A DNA stretch of 39,759 nucleotides from Acidipropionibacterium sp. (lineage in GTDB: Bacteria; Actinomycetota; Actinomycetes; Propionibacteriales; Propionibacteriaceae): assembly GCA_022647765.1 (NCBI GenBank), contig JALCLH010000017.1:1-39759 (forward strand), given 5' to 3'. The notes beneath the pieces were generated by a model, which saw only the letters and a list, made by a program, of their open reading frames with translations, had not been told where the DNA came from and did not search any database. Positions 27,252 through 35,651 of the stretch are shown piece after piece (within the stretch, counting starts at the first letter, position 1; each line of letters opens with the position of its first letter). The position numbers were made by a program, and so were the translations under genes.

Positions 27252-28013
27252 ATGGGTGTTGCGCTGCGGGTGATCCCGTGTCTGGACGTCAAGGACGGCC
27301 GAGTCGTCAAGGGAGTGAACTTCACCGGGCTCCGTGACGCCGGGGATCCGGTCGAGCTGGCACAGCGGTACGGGCAGATGGGCGCCGACGAACTCACCTT
27401 CCTCGACATCTCCGCCTCCACCGAGGGCCGCGCCACCACCCGCGAGATGGTCACCCGGTGCGCGCAGACCGTCTTCATCCCGCTCACCGTCGGCGGGGGA
27501 GTGCGTTCCGTCGACGACGTCGACGCCCTGCTGCGCTGCGGGGCCGACAAGGTGGGCATCAACACCGGAGCGATCGCCCGCCCAGAGGTCATCGGGGAGA
27601 TCGCCGACCGGTTCGGCAACCAGGTGATGGTGCTCTCCCTGGACGCCCGCCGGGAGCCCGGCCACCCCTCGGGGTTCGGCGTCACCACTCACGGCGGCAC
27701 CCGCCCAGCAGGCCTGGACGCCCTGGCCTGGTGCAAGGAGGCGGTCGACCGCGGAGTCGGGGAGATCCTGCTCAACTCGATGGATGCCGACGGCACCACC
27801 GACGGATTCGACATCGAGATGATCGAGGCGGTCCGCGCCGAGGTCGAGGTCCCGCTGATCGCCTCGGGCGGGGCGGGCACCGTCGAGCACTTCGTGGACG
27901 CTGCCCGGGCCGGGGCCGACGCCGTGCTGGCCGCCTCGGTCTTCCACTACCACACCCTCACCATCGCCGCCGTCAAGGACGGCCTGCGCACCGCCGGCTT
28001 CGAGGTGCGCTGA
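27252..28013 (+). CDS. hisF: Imidazole glycerol phosphate synthase subunit HisF
   Basis: 253 aa (beta/alpha)8-barrel cyclase of histidine synthesis. It uses ammonia from HisH to form IGP and AICAR. The catalytic aspartates are in [18 protein letters not shown] (about residue 11) and VLSLDARRE (about 131). Phosphate-binding glycines appear in VGGGVRS and [11 protein letters not shown]. It stands apart from the other his genes here. No ribosome site precedes the ATG, which fits the leaderless promoter. A GC-rich inverted repeat without a T tract (tccggg/cccgga) follows near 28038-28056. Confidence 0.95.
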   Translation: MGVALRVIPCLDVKDGRVVKGVNFTGLRDAGDPVELAQRYGQMGADELTFLDISASTEGRATTREMVTRCAQTVFIPLTVGGGVRSVDDVDALLRCGADKVGINTGAIARPEVIGEIADRFGNQVMVLSLDARREPGHPSGFGVTTHGGTRPAGLDALAWCKEAVDRGVGEILLNSMDADGTTDGFDIEMIEAVRAEVEVPLIASGGAGTVEHFVDAARAGADAVLAASVFHYHTLTIAAVKDGLRTAGFEVR

Positions 28014-28107
28014 GCCCCGCTGAATCCTGGGCTGGGTCCGGGACGGCCCCGGATCAGGGCGTGGAACCGGCGCCCGCGACGGCCGGGATCCATGGTAGGC
28101 ATGCATC

Positions 28108-28503
28108 ATGGACTGCCTCTTCTGCTCGATCATCGCCGGTGACATTCCCTCTCGCAGGGTGGCGGCCGACGAGACCGGTTACGCCTTCCTCGATGTCGCC
28201 CCCTTCCAGAACGGCCACACCCTGGTGGTGCCCCGTCGTCACGTCACCTCCGTGCTCGACAACGACGGCGAACTGGCCCGGATCGCTCCGCTGGTCACCG
28301 CGGTCTCCAAGCTGCTCATGACGAAGCTGGACGCCCAGGGCATGAACGTCGTCTCGAATATCGGCGAGGTTTCCGGACAGTCGGTCTTCCACCTGCATGT
28401 GCATCTGATCCCGCGGTACGAGGACGAGCCCGGGTTCGGCGCGATGCGATCGGCGCGTCCGCTGCGCGATCCGGACGAGGTGCTGGCTCTCATCCGCGGC
28501 TGA
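28108..28503 (+). CDS. HIT-family hydrolase (histidine triad)
   Basis: 131 aa cytosolic nucleotide hydrolase/transferase of the HINT/FHIT branch. N-terminal CLFCSIIAGDIPSR carries a Cys pair. The body has FLDVAPFQNGHTLVVPRRH, and the histidine triad is HLHVHLIPR (about residues 93-101). The natural substrate cannot be told from sequence; AMP-linked conjugates are usual for HINT relatives. ATG 28108. It lies alone between hisF and the ilv leader. Confidence 0.9.
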   Translation: MDCLFCSIIAGDIPSRRVAADETGYAFLDVAPFQNGHTLVVPRRHVTSVLDNDGELARIAPLVTAVSKLLMTKLDAQGMNVVSNIGEVSGQSVFHLHVHLIPRYEDEPGFGAMRSARPLRDPDEVLALIRG

Positions 28504-28557
28504 GCTGTCGCGCTCACCCACCACCTGTCCACAATGCGAGACAATTGTTTCAACTTT

Positions 28558-28586
28558 TTGACATGAGGCCGCTCATGGGGAATTCT
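28558..28586 (+). promoter_or_regulatory. candidate ilvBNC promoter
   Basis: A perfect -35 TTGACA (28558-28563), 17-nt spacer, weak -10 AATTCT (28581-28586). The predicted transcript start is 28593-28594, exactly at the GTG of the leader peptide. Confidence 0.45.
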
Positions 28587-28593
28587 GTTCCTT

Positions 28594-28620
28594 GTGAACG
28601 GCCTCGTTGTTCTTAGCTAG
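28594..28620 (+). CDS. ilvBNC leader peptide (attenuator), probable
   Basis: Eight codons, GTG-AAC-GGC-CTC-GTT-GTT-CTT-AGC then TAG: V-N-G-L-V-V-L-S. Half are leucine or valine codons in one run, the pattern expected for ribosome-mediated attenuation of branched-chain amino acid genes. The stop codon overlaps the first leader hairpin by two bases, so stalling on the Leu/Val codons would change its folding. An overlapping frame from ATG 28575 has no such codon bias and is less likely. Confidence 0.6.
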   Translation: MNGLVVLS

Positions 28621-28680
28621 CGTCCCGACCCCCGGTCAGGACGCTCCCTCGTATGCCAGTCGGCAGCGAGGGTTTTTTCT
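28619..28680 (+). terminator. ilvBNC attenuator: pause hairpin and intrinsic terminator
   Basis: Hairpin 1 pairs agcgtcc (28619-28625) with ggacgct (28639-28645), with inner gacc/ggtc. Hairpin 2 pairs ccctcg (28646-28651) with cgaggg (28667-28672), with inner tgcc/ggca and a four-base loop. It is followed by six T (28673-28678), a textbook intrinsic terminator about 100 nt before ilvB. Ordered after the leader peptide, they form a transcription attenuator. Confidence 0.75.
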
Positions 28681-28782
28681 TGTCAGGGGCGAGGGTGCCG
28701 AGGGACTCGATGACCGAGTACCGGCCAAGGGATCGATACCGCGTCACGGATATTCACGACTGGAAGGGATGGAGGATCAGCG

Positions 28783-30597
28783 ATGGCTGACAAACCCCGG
28801 CAACCGAGACTGATGACAGGCGCCCAGATGATTGTGGCCAGCCTGGAGAAGCTCGGTGTCGACGTGGTCTTCGGGCTACCGGGCGGCGCGATCATGCCGA
28901 CCTACGACCCGCTGATGGACTCCACCAAGCTGCGTCACATCCTGGTGCGCCACGAGCAGGGAGCCGGCCACGCCGCCGAGGGATACGCCGTCGTCACCGG
29001 TCGCGTCGGGGTCTGTATGGCGACCTCGGGTCCCGGTGCCACCAACCTCGTCACCCCCCTCTACGACGCCTACCTCGACTCGGTGCCGGTGGTGGCCATC
29101 ACCGGGCAGGTCGGCCAGGCGCTGATCGGCACCGACGGCTTCCAGGAGGCCGACATCCGCGGCATCACGATGCCGATCACCAAGCACAACTTCCTCATCA
29201 CCCGCGCGGCCGATATTCCGCTGGCCCTGGCCGAGGCCTTCCACATCGCCTCGACCGGGCGCCCCGGCCCGGTGCTGGTCGACGTCGCCAAGAACGCCCA
29301 GCAGGAGACCGCAGAGTTCATCTGGCCCAAGCAGTACGACCTGCCCGGCTACAAGCCGACCCTGCGGCCGCACTCCCGCCAGATCAAGGAGGCCACCACC
29401 CTCATCCGCGAGGCCTCCCGCCCGGTGCTCTACATCGGCGGGGGAGTGGCCAAGGCGAACGCCGCCCCGGAGCTGATGAAGCTGGTGGAGATGACCAATA
29501 TCCCGGTCACCACCACCTTGATGGCCCGCGACGTCTTCCCCGACTCCCACCCGCGCGCTCTCGGCATGCCGGGCATGCACGGCTCGGTGGCGGCCGTCGG
29601 TGCTCTCCAGCGCGCCGACCTCATCATCGCGGTGGGCACCCGATTCGACGACCGGGTGACCGGGCGCCTCGACACCTTCGCCCCGCTGGCCAAGGTGATC
29701 CACGCCGACGTGGACCCCGCCGAGATCGGCAAGAACCGGCACGCCGATGTCCCGATCGTCGGTGACGCCCGGCAGACCCTGGCCAAATTCATCGATTCTC
29801 TGGCCGGCAAGTCGCTGCCCGACATCTCGGCCTGGAACGACCAGCTGGATGAGATGAAGAAGGTCTACGCGCCGTCCTGGGAGCAGCCTCCCGCCGGCGA
29901 GATCTCGCCGCAGTGGGTGATCTCGCGGATCGGCGCGCTGGCCCCCGAGAACTCGGTCTTCGTCACCGGGGTGGGCCAGCACCAGATGTGGTCCTCCCAC
30001 TTCCTGCCCCACAACAATCCGCACAGCTGGCTGACCTCGGGGGGAGCCGGCACGATGGGCTACTGCGTGCCGGCGGCGATGGGCGCCCAGGTGGGCCGCC
30101 CGGATGCCACCGTGTGGGGGATCGACGGGGACGGCTGCTTTCAGATGACCAACCAGGAGCTGGTCACCTGCGCGCTCAACAACATCCCGGTGAAGATCGC
30201 CATCATCAACAACAACGTGCTGGGCATGGTCCGGCAGTGGCAGAACCTCTTCTATGACAAGCGGTTCTCCCAGACCGACCTGCACTCCGATTTCCTGCCG
30301 GACTTCGTCAAGCTCGCCGAGGCCCTGGGCTGCGCGGCCTTCCGGGTCACCGACGCCGATGACGTCGACGCGGCCATCGAGAAGGCGAATGCGATCACCG
30401 ACCGCCCGGTGGTGGTGGAGTTCGTCGTCCACAAGGACGCCATGGTGTGGCCGATGGTCGCATCGGGTACCAGCAACGACGACATCAAGATCGCTCGAGG
30501 ACTGGCACCGGACTGGGGAGACCTGTCCGACGGCGAGGACGCCCCGGCGGACGGCGCCGAGATTCCCGCGGCGGCCGCACACAGCGAGGAGCGCTGA
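28783..30597 (+). CDS. ilvB: Acetolactate synthase large subunit
   Basis: 604 aa catalytic subunit. Condenses two pyruvates, or pyruvate with 2-ketobutyrate, in valine/leucine/isoleucine synthesis. The catalytic glutamate is in [14 protein letters not shown] (about residue 58). The FAD region is in the centre ([22 protein letters not shown]). TPP/Mg motif [14 protein letters not shown]...NNN lies near residues 448-478. Ribosome site GGAGG lies 9 nt before ATG 28783. First gene of ilvBNC behind the attenuator; ilvN follows after 4 nt. Confidence 0.97.
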   Translation: MADKPRQPRLMTGAQMIVASLEKLGVDVVFGLPGGAIMPTYDPLMDSTKLRHILVRHEQGAGHAAEGYAVVTGRVGVCMATSGPGATNLVTPLYDAYLDSVPVVAITGQVGQALIGTDGFQEADIRGITMPITKHNFLITRAADIPLALAEAFHIASTGRPGPVLVDVAKNAQQETAEFIWPKQYDLPGYKPTLRPHSRQIKEATTLIREASRPVLYIGGGVAKANAAPELMKLVEMTNIPVTTTLMARDVFPDSHPRALGMPGMHGSVAAVGALQRADLIIAVGTRFDDRVTGRLDTFAPLAKVIHADVDPAEIGKNRHADVPIVGDARQTLAKFIDSLAGKSLPDISAWNDQLDEMKKVYAPSWEQPPAGEISPQWVISRIGALAPENSVFVTGVGQHQMWSSHFLPHNNPHSWLTSGGAGTMGYCVPAAMGAQVGRPDATVWGIDGDGCFQMTNQELVTCALNNIPVKIAIINNNVLGMVRQWQNLFYDKRFSQTDLHSDFLPDFVKLAEALGCAAFRVTDADDVDAAIEKANAITDRPVVVEFVVHKDAMVWPMVASGTSNDDIKIARGLAPDWGDLSDGEDAPADGAEIPAAAAHSEER

Positions 30598-30601
30598 CAC
30601 T

Positions 30602-31120
30602 ATGCAACCCACTCACATCCTGTCCGTGCTCGTCGTCAACCGTCCCGGCGTCCTCACCCGCGTGGCGGGCCTGTTCGCCCGGCGCGGCTTCAACATCGAG
30701 TCGCTGACCGTCTCACCGACCAATGACCCGGAGGAGTCGCGGATGACCATCGGCGTCGACGTCGACTCCCCCCAGACCCTTGAGCAGATCGTCAAGCAGC
30801 TCAACAAACTCATCGAGGTGCACAAGATCATCGAGCTGGAGGGCAGCGCGGTGGCCCGCGAGCTGGTGCTGGTCAAGGTGCGCTCGACCCCGGAGACCCG
30901 CTCCCAGGTGATCGACACCGTCTCGCTGTTCCGCGGCAAGGCCGTCGACGTCTCACAGGAGTCCATCACGGTGGAGGTCACCGGCGGACGTGAGAAGCTG
31001 GAGGCGTTGGTGAAGATGCTGGAGCCCTTCGGCATCATCGAGGTTGTGCAGTCCGGCCGGGTGGCCCTCAACCGGGGGGTGACGGCGCTCACCTCGCGAG
31101 GATCGCGCAGCAGCTCCTGA
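30602..31120 (+). CDS. ilvN: Acetolactate synthase small (regulatory) subunit
   Basis: 172 aa. N-terminal ACT domain (HILSVLVVNRPGVLTRVAGLF and NIESLTVSPT), which in this family binds valine and gives feedback inhibition. The C-terminal half is ALS_ss_C-like (ARELVLVKV, VDVSQESITVEVTG, PFGIIEVVQSGR). It sits 4 nt after ilvB, so the two are co-translated. Confidence 0.96.
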   Translation: MQPTHILSVLVVNRPGVLTRVAGLFARRGFNIESLTVSPTNDPEESRMTIGVDVDSPQTLEQIVKQLNKLIEVHKIIELEGSAVARELVLVKVRSTPETRSQVIDTVSLFRGKAVDVSQESITVEVTGGREKLEALVKMLEPFGIIEVVQSGRVALNRGVTALTSRGSRSSS

Positions 31121-32212
<1,092 letters not shown>

Positions 32213-32242
32213 TCTTCCGATCCTGCTCAGCTCTTGCTGATC

Positions 32243-32273
32243 GGAGGGCCCGTCACCTGGTGGCGGGCCCTCC
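32243..32273 (+). terminator. ilvBNC terminator
   Basis: Perfect 10-bp stem ggagggcccg (32243-32252) with cgggccctcc (32264-32273). The short following T run is weak. It marks the end of the housekeeping block. Confidence 0.75.
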
Positions 32274-32294
32274 GGCCGTTTCGGCGGACACCAA

Positions 32295-32440
32295 GTGAGC
32301 AAGGTGTGAGCAAGGTGCGTGAGCAAGTGAGCAAGCAGACCCTCGCCTTGCTCACTCTGGCGTCAGGAGAGACTCGCTCACGTGCCGATCTGTTGGAAAG
32401 CACCGGCCTAGCCGACGCGTATGGAAATTATCGACGCCCA
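32295..32440 (+). pseudogene. remnant of an ATPase/Fic-type C-terminal winged-helix domain
   Basis: A short frame starts after the ilv terminator and reads SEQGVSKVREQVSKQ, then TLALLTLASGETRSRADLLESTGL and AYGNYRR. The V-S-K/R-E-Q-V repeats before a small winged helix are typical of the C-terminus of AAA_4/RecG-like ATP-binding proteins and related families (recall of pattern). Homology stops abruptly at RR, and the usual 'PLLEAGLIEMTIPDKP' end is missing. Nothing of the N-terminal domains is present. At DNA level the repeats are copies of tgagcaag. Confidence 0.45.
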
Positions 32441-32676
32441 TCGGTGAGGGAGGTACGCAGACGAGCGAAATGCTCATCCGCATCTATCATCTTAACCGCG
32501 CCGGAGCGCATCTCATCGAGCCGTCTGTCGACTTCGACACGCCACGCATCGTCAATTTCACTCGGCTCGTCGTCGGGGTCGTGAATGCTATTGGGAAGCG
32601 CGTTGGCGACGACCGCGCGCTGATCGACGTCGAGCGCGAGAGCGTCTTGGATCACGGTTGCAGTGTCGGGTCCCAT
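32428..32676 (-). CDS. Addiction-module antitoxin, PF09720-like, orphan
   Basis: 82 aa. Matches the 'putative addiction module component' pattern: an N-terminal helix with ALALDVDQRAVVANALPNSI, then DDEPSEIDDAWRVEVDRRLDEMRSG, AVKMIDADEHFARLR. Such antitoxins are normally followed by an overlapping ParE/RelE toxin. Here no toxin frame follows; the 3' end runs into the winged-helix remnant on the other strand. TAGGCT (minus strand, 32688-32683) stands 6 nt before the ATG, so a leaderless message is likely. Probably a surviving half of a TA pair. Confidence 0.7.
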   Translation of the reverse strand: MGPDTATVIQDALALDVDQRAVVANALPNSIHDPDDEPSEIDDAWRVEVDRRLDEMRSGAVKMIDADEHFARLRTSLTDGRR

Positions 32677-32682
32677 GGCGTG

Positions 32683-32688
32683 AGCCTA
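32683..32688 (-). promoter_or_regulatory. leaderless -10 of the orphan antitoxin
   Basis: TAGGCT, 6 nt before the ATG at 32676; same hexamer and distance as hisF. Confidence 0.4.
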
Positions 32689-32724
32689 CTCGACAGTGCG
32701 ATAAAAGTCGGGGCCCGAGTGCGT

Positions 32725-32764
32725 GAACCTGGCCCGTCGTACCGTCCGGAAGACTGCCAGGTTC
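32725..32764. repeat. inverted repeat, possible terminator of higBA
   Basis: gaacctggc (32725-32733) and gccaggttc (32756-32764), a perfect 9-bp stem with a 22-nt loop. It lies downstream of the minus-strand higBA pair. The gap 32677-32881 otherwise shows no gene. Confidence 0.35.
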
Positions 32765-32881
32765 TAAGAGCTACTGCTCACCGCACATCAAGGCTAATAC
32801 ATGTGCCCAGGCAACGGGGCTCGGCCGAAGAATGTCACTCACGCCACTTGCACTCACGGGGTTGTAGGGGTGCCCATGGGT

Positions 32882-33184
32882 TTAGGCGGCCGGCTCGCGA
32901 TGAACCTCCAGGCGGAGCCCCAGTGCGGTTACGACCTTGAGAATCGTCGACCAGGTCGGGTTGCCGGACTCTGACAGGGCGCGGTACAGGCCGTCGCGGC
33001 TCATCCCGACGCGGCGGGCGAGTTCGCTCATATTGCCGGAGCGAGCGATGATGCCGAGCGCGGTGGGCAGGGCAGAGGGATCGGCTGCGGAGTCCTCAAG
33101 TGCTGTCTGAAGCATGAGTGCCGCGTCGTCGACACTGGTGACGTAGTCTGCGGCGTCGAACAGTTCATATGTGTCGTTGCTCAT
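32882..33184 (-). CDS. Addiction-module antidote protein, HigA/COG3636 type
   Basis: 100 aa. N-terminal FDAADYVTSVDDAALMLQTALED, then a helix-turn-helix (MSELARRVGMSRDGLYRALSE) and the family's closing GNPTWSTILKVVTALGLRLEV. This is the downstream-encoded antitoxin of HigBA-like (HI1419/HI1420) systems. It should neutralise the toxin just upstream and repress the operon. Start ATG 33184 overlaps the toxin stop (ATGA); an in-frame extension to 33277 lies inside the toxin gene and is unlikely. Confidence 0.88.
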   Translation of the reverse strand: MSNDTYELFDAADYVTSVDDAALMLQTALEDSAADPSALPTALGIIARSGNMSELARRVGMSRDGLYRALSESGNPTWSTILKVVTALGLRLEVHREPAA

Positions 33185-33498
33185 GATGTTCCGTCCTGAT
33201 GGTCGTATCTCCAGCGGTCGGCAAGCATGCGAGCCGTGGCGATGTCCCTTGTCTGTGTTGACTTGTCGCCGCCGCACAGTAGAAGGACCAAGGCCTTGGC
33301 CTCGCGGAGATAGTAGACGCGGTAGCCGGGACCGGTGCTGATTCTCAACTCGAACAACCCGCCTCCGACGGGTTTGGTGTCGCCAGGGTTTCCTCGGGCG
33401 AGTCGTTCGAGTCGCATGACGATTCGGGTTCTGCCGCGGCCGTCAGCGAGCTTCCTCAACCATTGGTCGAAGTCGTGTGTGCGTCGAACCTCCCACAT
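33181..33498 (-). CDS. RelE-fold toxin, HigB/phage Gp49-like
   Basis: 105 aa. Reads WEVRRTHDFDQWLRKLADGRGRTRIVMRLERL, then FELRISTGPGYRVYYLREA, LVLLLCGGDKSTQTRDIATA, the order of the COG3657 'addiction module killer protein' family. Likely a ribosome-dependent mRNA interferase. Toxin-first order with an ATGA overlap to the antitoxin. ATG 33498 is fixed by the leaderless promoter; upstream codons to 33552 would cross the operator. Confidence 0.88.
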   Translation of the reverse strand: MWEVRRTHDFDQWLRKLADGRGRTRIVMRLERLARGNPGDTKPVGGGLFELRISTGPGYRVYYLREAKALVLLLCGGDKSTQTRDIATARMLADRWRYDHQDGTS

Positions 33499-33500
33499 AT

Positions 33501-33533
33501 GTCTACTATAGTAGACAGGCTGCCGTGGCTCAA
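33501..33533 (-). promoter_or_regulatory. higBA promoter and palindromic operator
   Basis: On the minus strand TTGAGC (33533-33528), exactly 17 nt, TATAGT (33510-33505), then 6 nt to ATG 33498, a leaderless start. A perfect 16-bp palindrome gtctactatagtagac (33501-33516) covers the -10, well placed for autorepression by the antitoxin. The rest of the gap to 33713 shows no gene. Confidence 0.7.
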
Positions 33534-33713
33534 GTCTCCGGTCAGGGCACAAGTCGATGGATCTTGTGGCGGCTGACGTCGCTCTAGGCCGACGAGAATC
33601 TGATCGAAGCGAGCCGCGGATGGCGCTCGAGTCGAGGAGGACCTAACCAGCATCGTCGCCAGCTGCCGTGAAGGCCGGACGCGTGATGCGTCGCTGCTCC
33701 TGCCTATCTGCGT

Positions 33714-34037
33714 TCACACAGCCGCCCGCAGCTGGGGGAACCGTCCTTCCCACAGGTTGCGTACCCGCGGGTCCATGTTGAGGATCGGCCAGGTCTCGAT
33801 GAGCCGGTCCCGGTTCATCAGGCGGCACTGCTCAGTAACAAGCCCTTCGGCGAGCAGGGCTTGGTAGGCCATGCGCCGCCAACCCAGGTTCGACACGTCC
33901 ACACCCAACCGGTCGGACTGCCAGCGCACCGCGTGAGGCAGGTCGATGAGCCCGTCGTGCGGGCCGTGGAGCTCATCGAGCGACTCGGGTGCGTCGTAGG
34001 GCTTGATGTCGCGATATCGCACGCGAGTCTGGGACAT
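33714..34037 (-). CDS. Conserved actinobacterial hypothetical protein, 107 aa
   Basis: 107 aa soluble protein, function unknown. Blocks: RYRDIKPYDAPESLDELHGP, GLIDLPHAVRWQS, GWRRMAYQALLAEG, NRDRLIETWPILNMD and VRNLWEGRFPQL. I recall similar small proteins with 'ELHGP...LP..VRW...WP.L.....R..WE.RFP' next to AbiEii-type nucleotidyltransferase genes in actinobacteria (recall, unsearched). If so, it may belong with the AbiE locus 3 kb away or be an uncharacterised TA component. Ribosome site GGGAG before ATG 34037. Divergent from the next gene with adjoining starts. Confidence 0.65.
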   Translation of the reverse strand: MSQTRVRYRDIKPYDAPESLDELHGPHDGLIDLPHAVRWQSDRLGVDVSNLGWRRMAYQALLAEGLVTEQCRLMNRDRLIETWPILNMDPRVRNLWEGRFPQLRAAV

Positions 34038-34039
34038 TG

Positions 34040-34333
34040 ATGGTCTCCCTTCCGCCGCCTCCGATGCTACCTGTCCCTCTGGAACTCGTCGGCTCGGCGT
34101 TTCGGTTCACCGTGACTGCTGAGCGCGGACGGGATAGCTGGTGGGTCACCGAGTGCGCTGAAGTCGGGGCGGTCTCCCAGACTCGCAGACTTGATCAGGT
34201 CGCCGGTGACATTCGGAAGGCCATCGCCTACTTGACGGGCCTTGACGAATCTGACGTTGACATCGACGCGGTGCCCGCTTGTGGCCACTTCGCTACTTCA
34301 TGCAGTCCAGATAATGGATGCTGTCGATACTGA
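34040..34333 (+). CDS. HicB-like small protein
   Basis: 97 aa. The core FRFTVTAERGRDSWWVTECAEVG, AVSQTRRLDQVAGDIRKAIAYLTGLDESDVDID follows the HicB antitoxin pattern: partly degraded RNase-H-like fold with 'A.SQ.R.L' then an E/D-x-hR-AIA helix. The C-terminus (CGHFATSCSPDNGCCRY) is cysteine-rich and unlike the family, so the reading frame may be disrupted near 34280. No HicA follows. ATG 34040 or 34064 are possible starts. Confidence 0.5.
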   Translation: MVSLPPPPMLPVPLELVGSAFRFTVTAERGRDSWWVTECAEVGAVSQTRRLDQVAGDIRKAIAYLTGLDESDVDIDAVPACGHFATSCSPDNGCCRY

Positions 34334-34339
34334 GTGTGT

Positions 34340-34600
34340 TTATTTCTTGATCCCGTGTACATAAGCGGTCAGGTCGGCTCGACGCTCGGCCGGGAGATGA
34401 TGCCAGCGGATGCCTTGGATCGCGCCTTCCAGCGCCAGCAGACTGCTGGCGCAATCGAACTCGTCGGCTTCGCGTAGACGTTCCCATGCCGATACGGCTC
34501 CTTCAGCGCGGAGCTGGTCGAGGTTGGTGATACCGACGGCGCGCAACCCTGCTGCGAGCTTCGGGCCGATGTTCACGATCGTTTCCAGGCGCTCGGTCAT
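34340..34600 (-). CDS. TfoX C-terminal domain protein, stand-alone
   Basis: 86 aa. Helix-hairpin-helix-like TfoX_C pattern: VNIGPKLAAGLRAVGITNLDQLRAEGAVSAWERL, then LLALEGAIQGIRWHHLP. In full-length TfoX/Sxy this domain follows an N-terminal domain absent here. Stand-alone copies are common in actinobacteria; function unknown, and a competence role should not be assumed. GTG 34612 is an alternative start. Confidence 0.8.
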   Translation of the reverse strand: MTERLETIVNIGPKLAAGLRAVGITNLDQLRAEGAVSAWERLREADEFDCASSLLALEGAIQGIRWHHLPAERRADLTAYVHGIKK

Positions 34601-34768
34601 TGGTCGGCCCACTGGCTCCGACCGACCAGAGAGGATTTCGGCCAGATGGGGGTGGATGCGGATGGAGATGAAGACACGTGGACCCCTCAGGGTGCGATGG
34701 ACGCAGAGTGCTGAAGGTAGCTTAGGACGAGCTCAGCGCTGTTGGCGCGCGGACTCCCAGAGTTCAGT

Positions 34769-34886
34769 GGGAGTCTGACGGCTTGTCGTTTGAACTCAAA
34801 CGACAAGCCGTCAGACTTTCATCCAGGGGAACAGACGGGGACGGTCTCAGTGGGCGAGTTGCTGTACCCGTTGCCGGGAGATTCCG
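34769..34886. repeat. 118-bp repeat, copy 1: hicB 3' end plus perfect 22-bp inverted repeat
   Basis: Contains the inverted repeat 34772-34793 / 34796-34817, 22 bp perfect with a 2-base centre (AC), then the last 13 codons and the stop of hicB. The inverted repeat lies about 30 nt beyond the hicB stop and likely ends its transcript. Copy 2 is at 35652-35768 with about 9 differences. Confidence 0.85.
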
Positions 34887-35254
34887 AGGACGGCTGCCGT
34901 ATCGGCCTGGGACAGCCCCTCCTGACGGAGCGCATGAACTGCGCGGCGACGCAGGACGGCGGCGTCCTCCAACGCGGTCCGTCCTTCCTCTTCGCGTTTC
35001 TGGGCGCCGGCCATGTCGTCCTGGACCGCTTGGGGGAGGCGGAAGGTGATGTCGCGAACTGTGGCGTCCTGGTCATCGGTCCACATGACTGCCACATCCC
35101 GTGCTGACTCGCGGATCTCCGCTGCGGTGCGTGCCTGTCCCATGGCCACGATCCGGTGGTCCTCGCCACGGGGGGAGGGGGCGGAGAGCGCTGGAATCTC
35201 GAACGTCCACCACTTGCCATCGCGCCACGCCGTGACGCTGTACCCAATGCTCAT
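34847..35254 (-). CDS. hicB: HicB-family antitoxin with C-terminal HTH
   Basis: 135 aa. The N-terminal partially degraded RNase-H-like domain reads SIGYSVTAWRDGKWWTFEIP, then HRIVAMGQARTAAEIRESARDVA. A charged linker follows (QKREEEGRTALEDAA), then a helix-turn-helix with QADTAAVLGISRQRVQQLAH. Should bind and silence HicA and bind its own operator through the HTH. ATG 35254 overlaps the hicA stop (ATGA); ATG 35266 is in frame. The 3' end lies within a repeated segment. Confidence 0.85.
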   Translation of the reverse strand: MSIGYSVTAWRDGKWWTFEIPALSAPSPRGEDHRIVAMGQARTAAEIRESARDVAVMWTDDQDATVRDITFRLPQAVQDDMAGAQKREEEGRTALEDAAVLRRRAVHALRQEGLSQADTAAVLGISRQRVQQLAH

Positions 35255-35475
35255 CGTGACCTCCATGATGTCGGGGTGCCGGGAACCTCTCGGATGATCT
35301 GCTTGATGATCCCCGCGCTGATCTCCCCATGGACCGGGAGCGACAGCTTGGCCCCGGTGGCGGGATCGGACCAGATCTCGTGGGATCCTTTGGCCTGGCG
35401 CAGGAGCACCCACCCTTGAGCGCGGAGGAACCGGACAACGTCCCGGTACTTCTGCGGCTTCGGCATTTCTCCCAT
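35251..35475 (-). CDS. hicA: HicA-family mRNA interferase toxin
   Basis: 74 aa double-stranded-RNA-binding-like fold. KYRDVVRFLRAQGWVLLRQAKGSHEIW with the catalytic His in GSH, then KLSLPVHGEISAGIIKQIIRE. Toxin-first order with hicB, ATGA overlap. ATG 35475 has AGGGGG at 4 nt; ATG 35466 (MPKPQKY) is the other candidate and would start where most HicA proteins do. Confidence 0.87.
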   Translation of the reverse strand: MGEMPKPQKYRDVVRFLRAQGWVLLRQAKGSHEIWSDPATGAKLSLPVHGEISAGIIKQIIREVPGTPTSWRSR

Positions 35476-35651
35476 GCTACCCCCTATGGCAAGAATGAAG
35501 CAAGAGGGGCTAGCTTTCACTGCAGCCCGGCGATTCGCGGTGCCACCTGTGACTGTCCTGCCGCTCCCCGGGGGCAGATGAAGACTCGCATGTTTCGGCG
35601 CCGATCTGAGGTGCGACGGGTGTGGATGCAGTTCGCCAGATGCCCCTCACC

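Noticed and set aside
28575..28616. Alternative ilv leader peptide from ATG 28575 (MGNSVPCERPRCS)
   Set aside because: It has one valine and no leucine or isoleucine codon, so it would not sense branched-chain supply; the GTG 28594 frame does.
28646..28678. T-box or other amino-acid riboswitch before ilvB
   Set aside because: No T-box sequence (aggguggnaccgcg) or specifier loop; the leader peptide with Leu/Val codons explains the terminator better.
32289..32350. CRISPR-like short repeats (tgagcaag units)
   Set aside because: Units are 8 bp, irregularly spaced and translate into the V-S-K/R-E-Q-V repeat of a protein tail; no spacers or cas genes.
34742..35107. Plus-strand ORF across hicB
   Set aside because: Antisense to hicB, without family resemblance, and it contains the inverted repeat.
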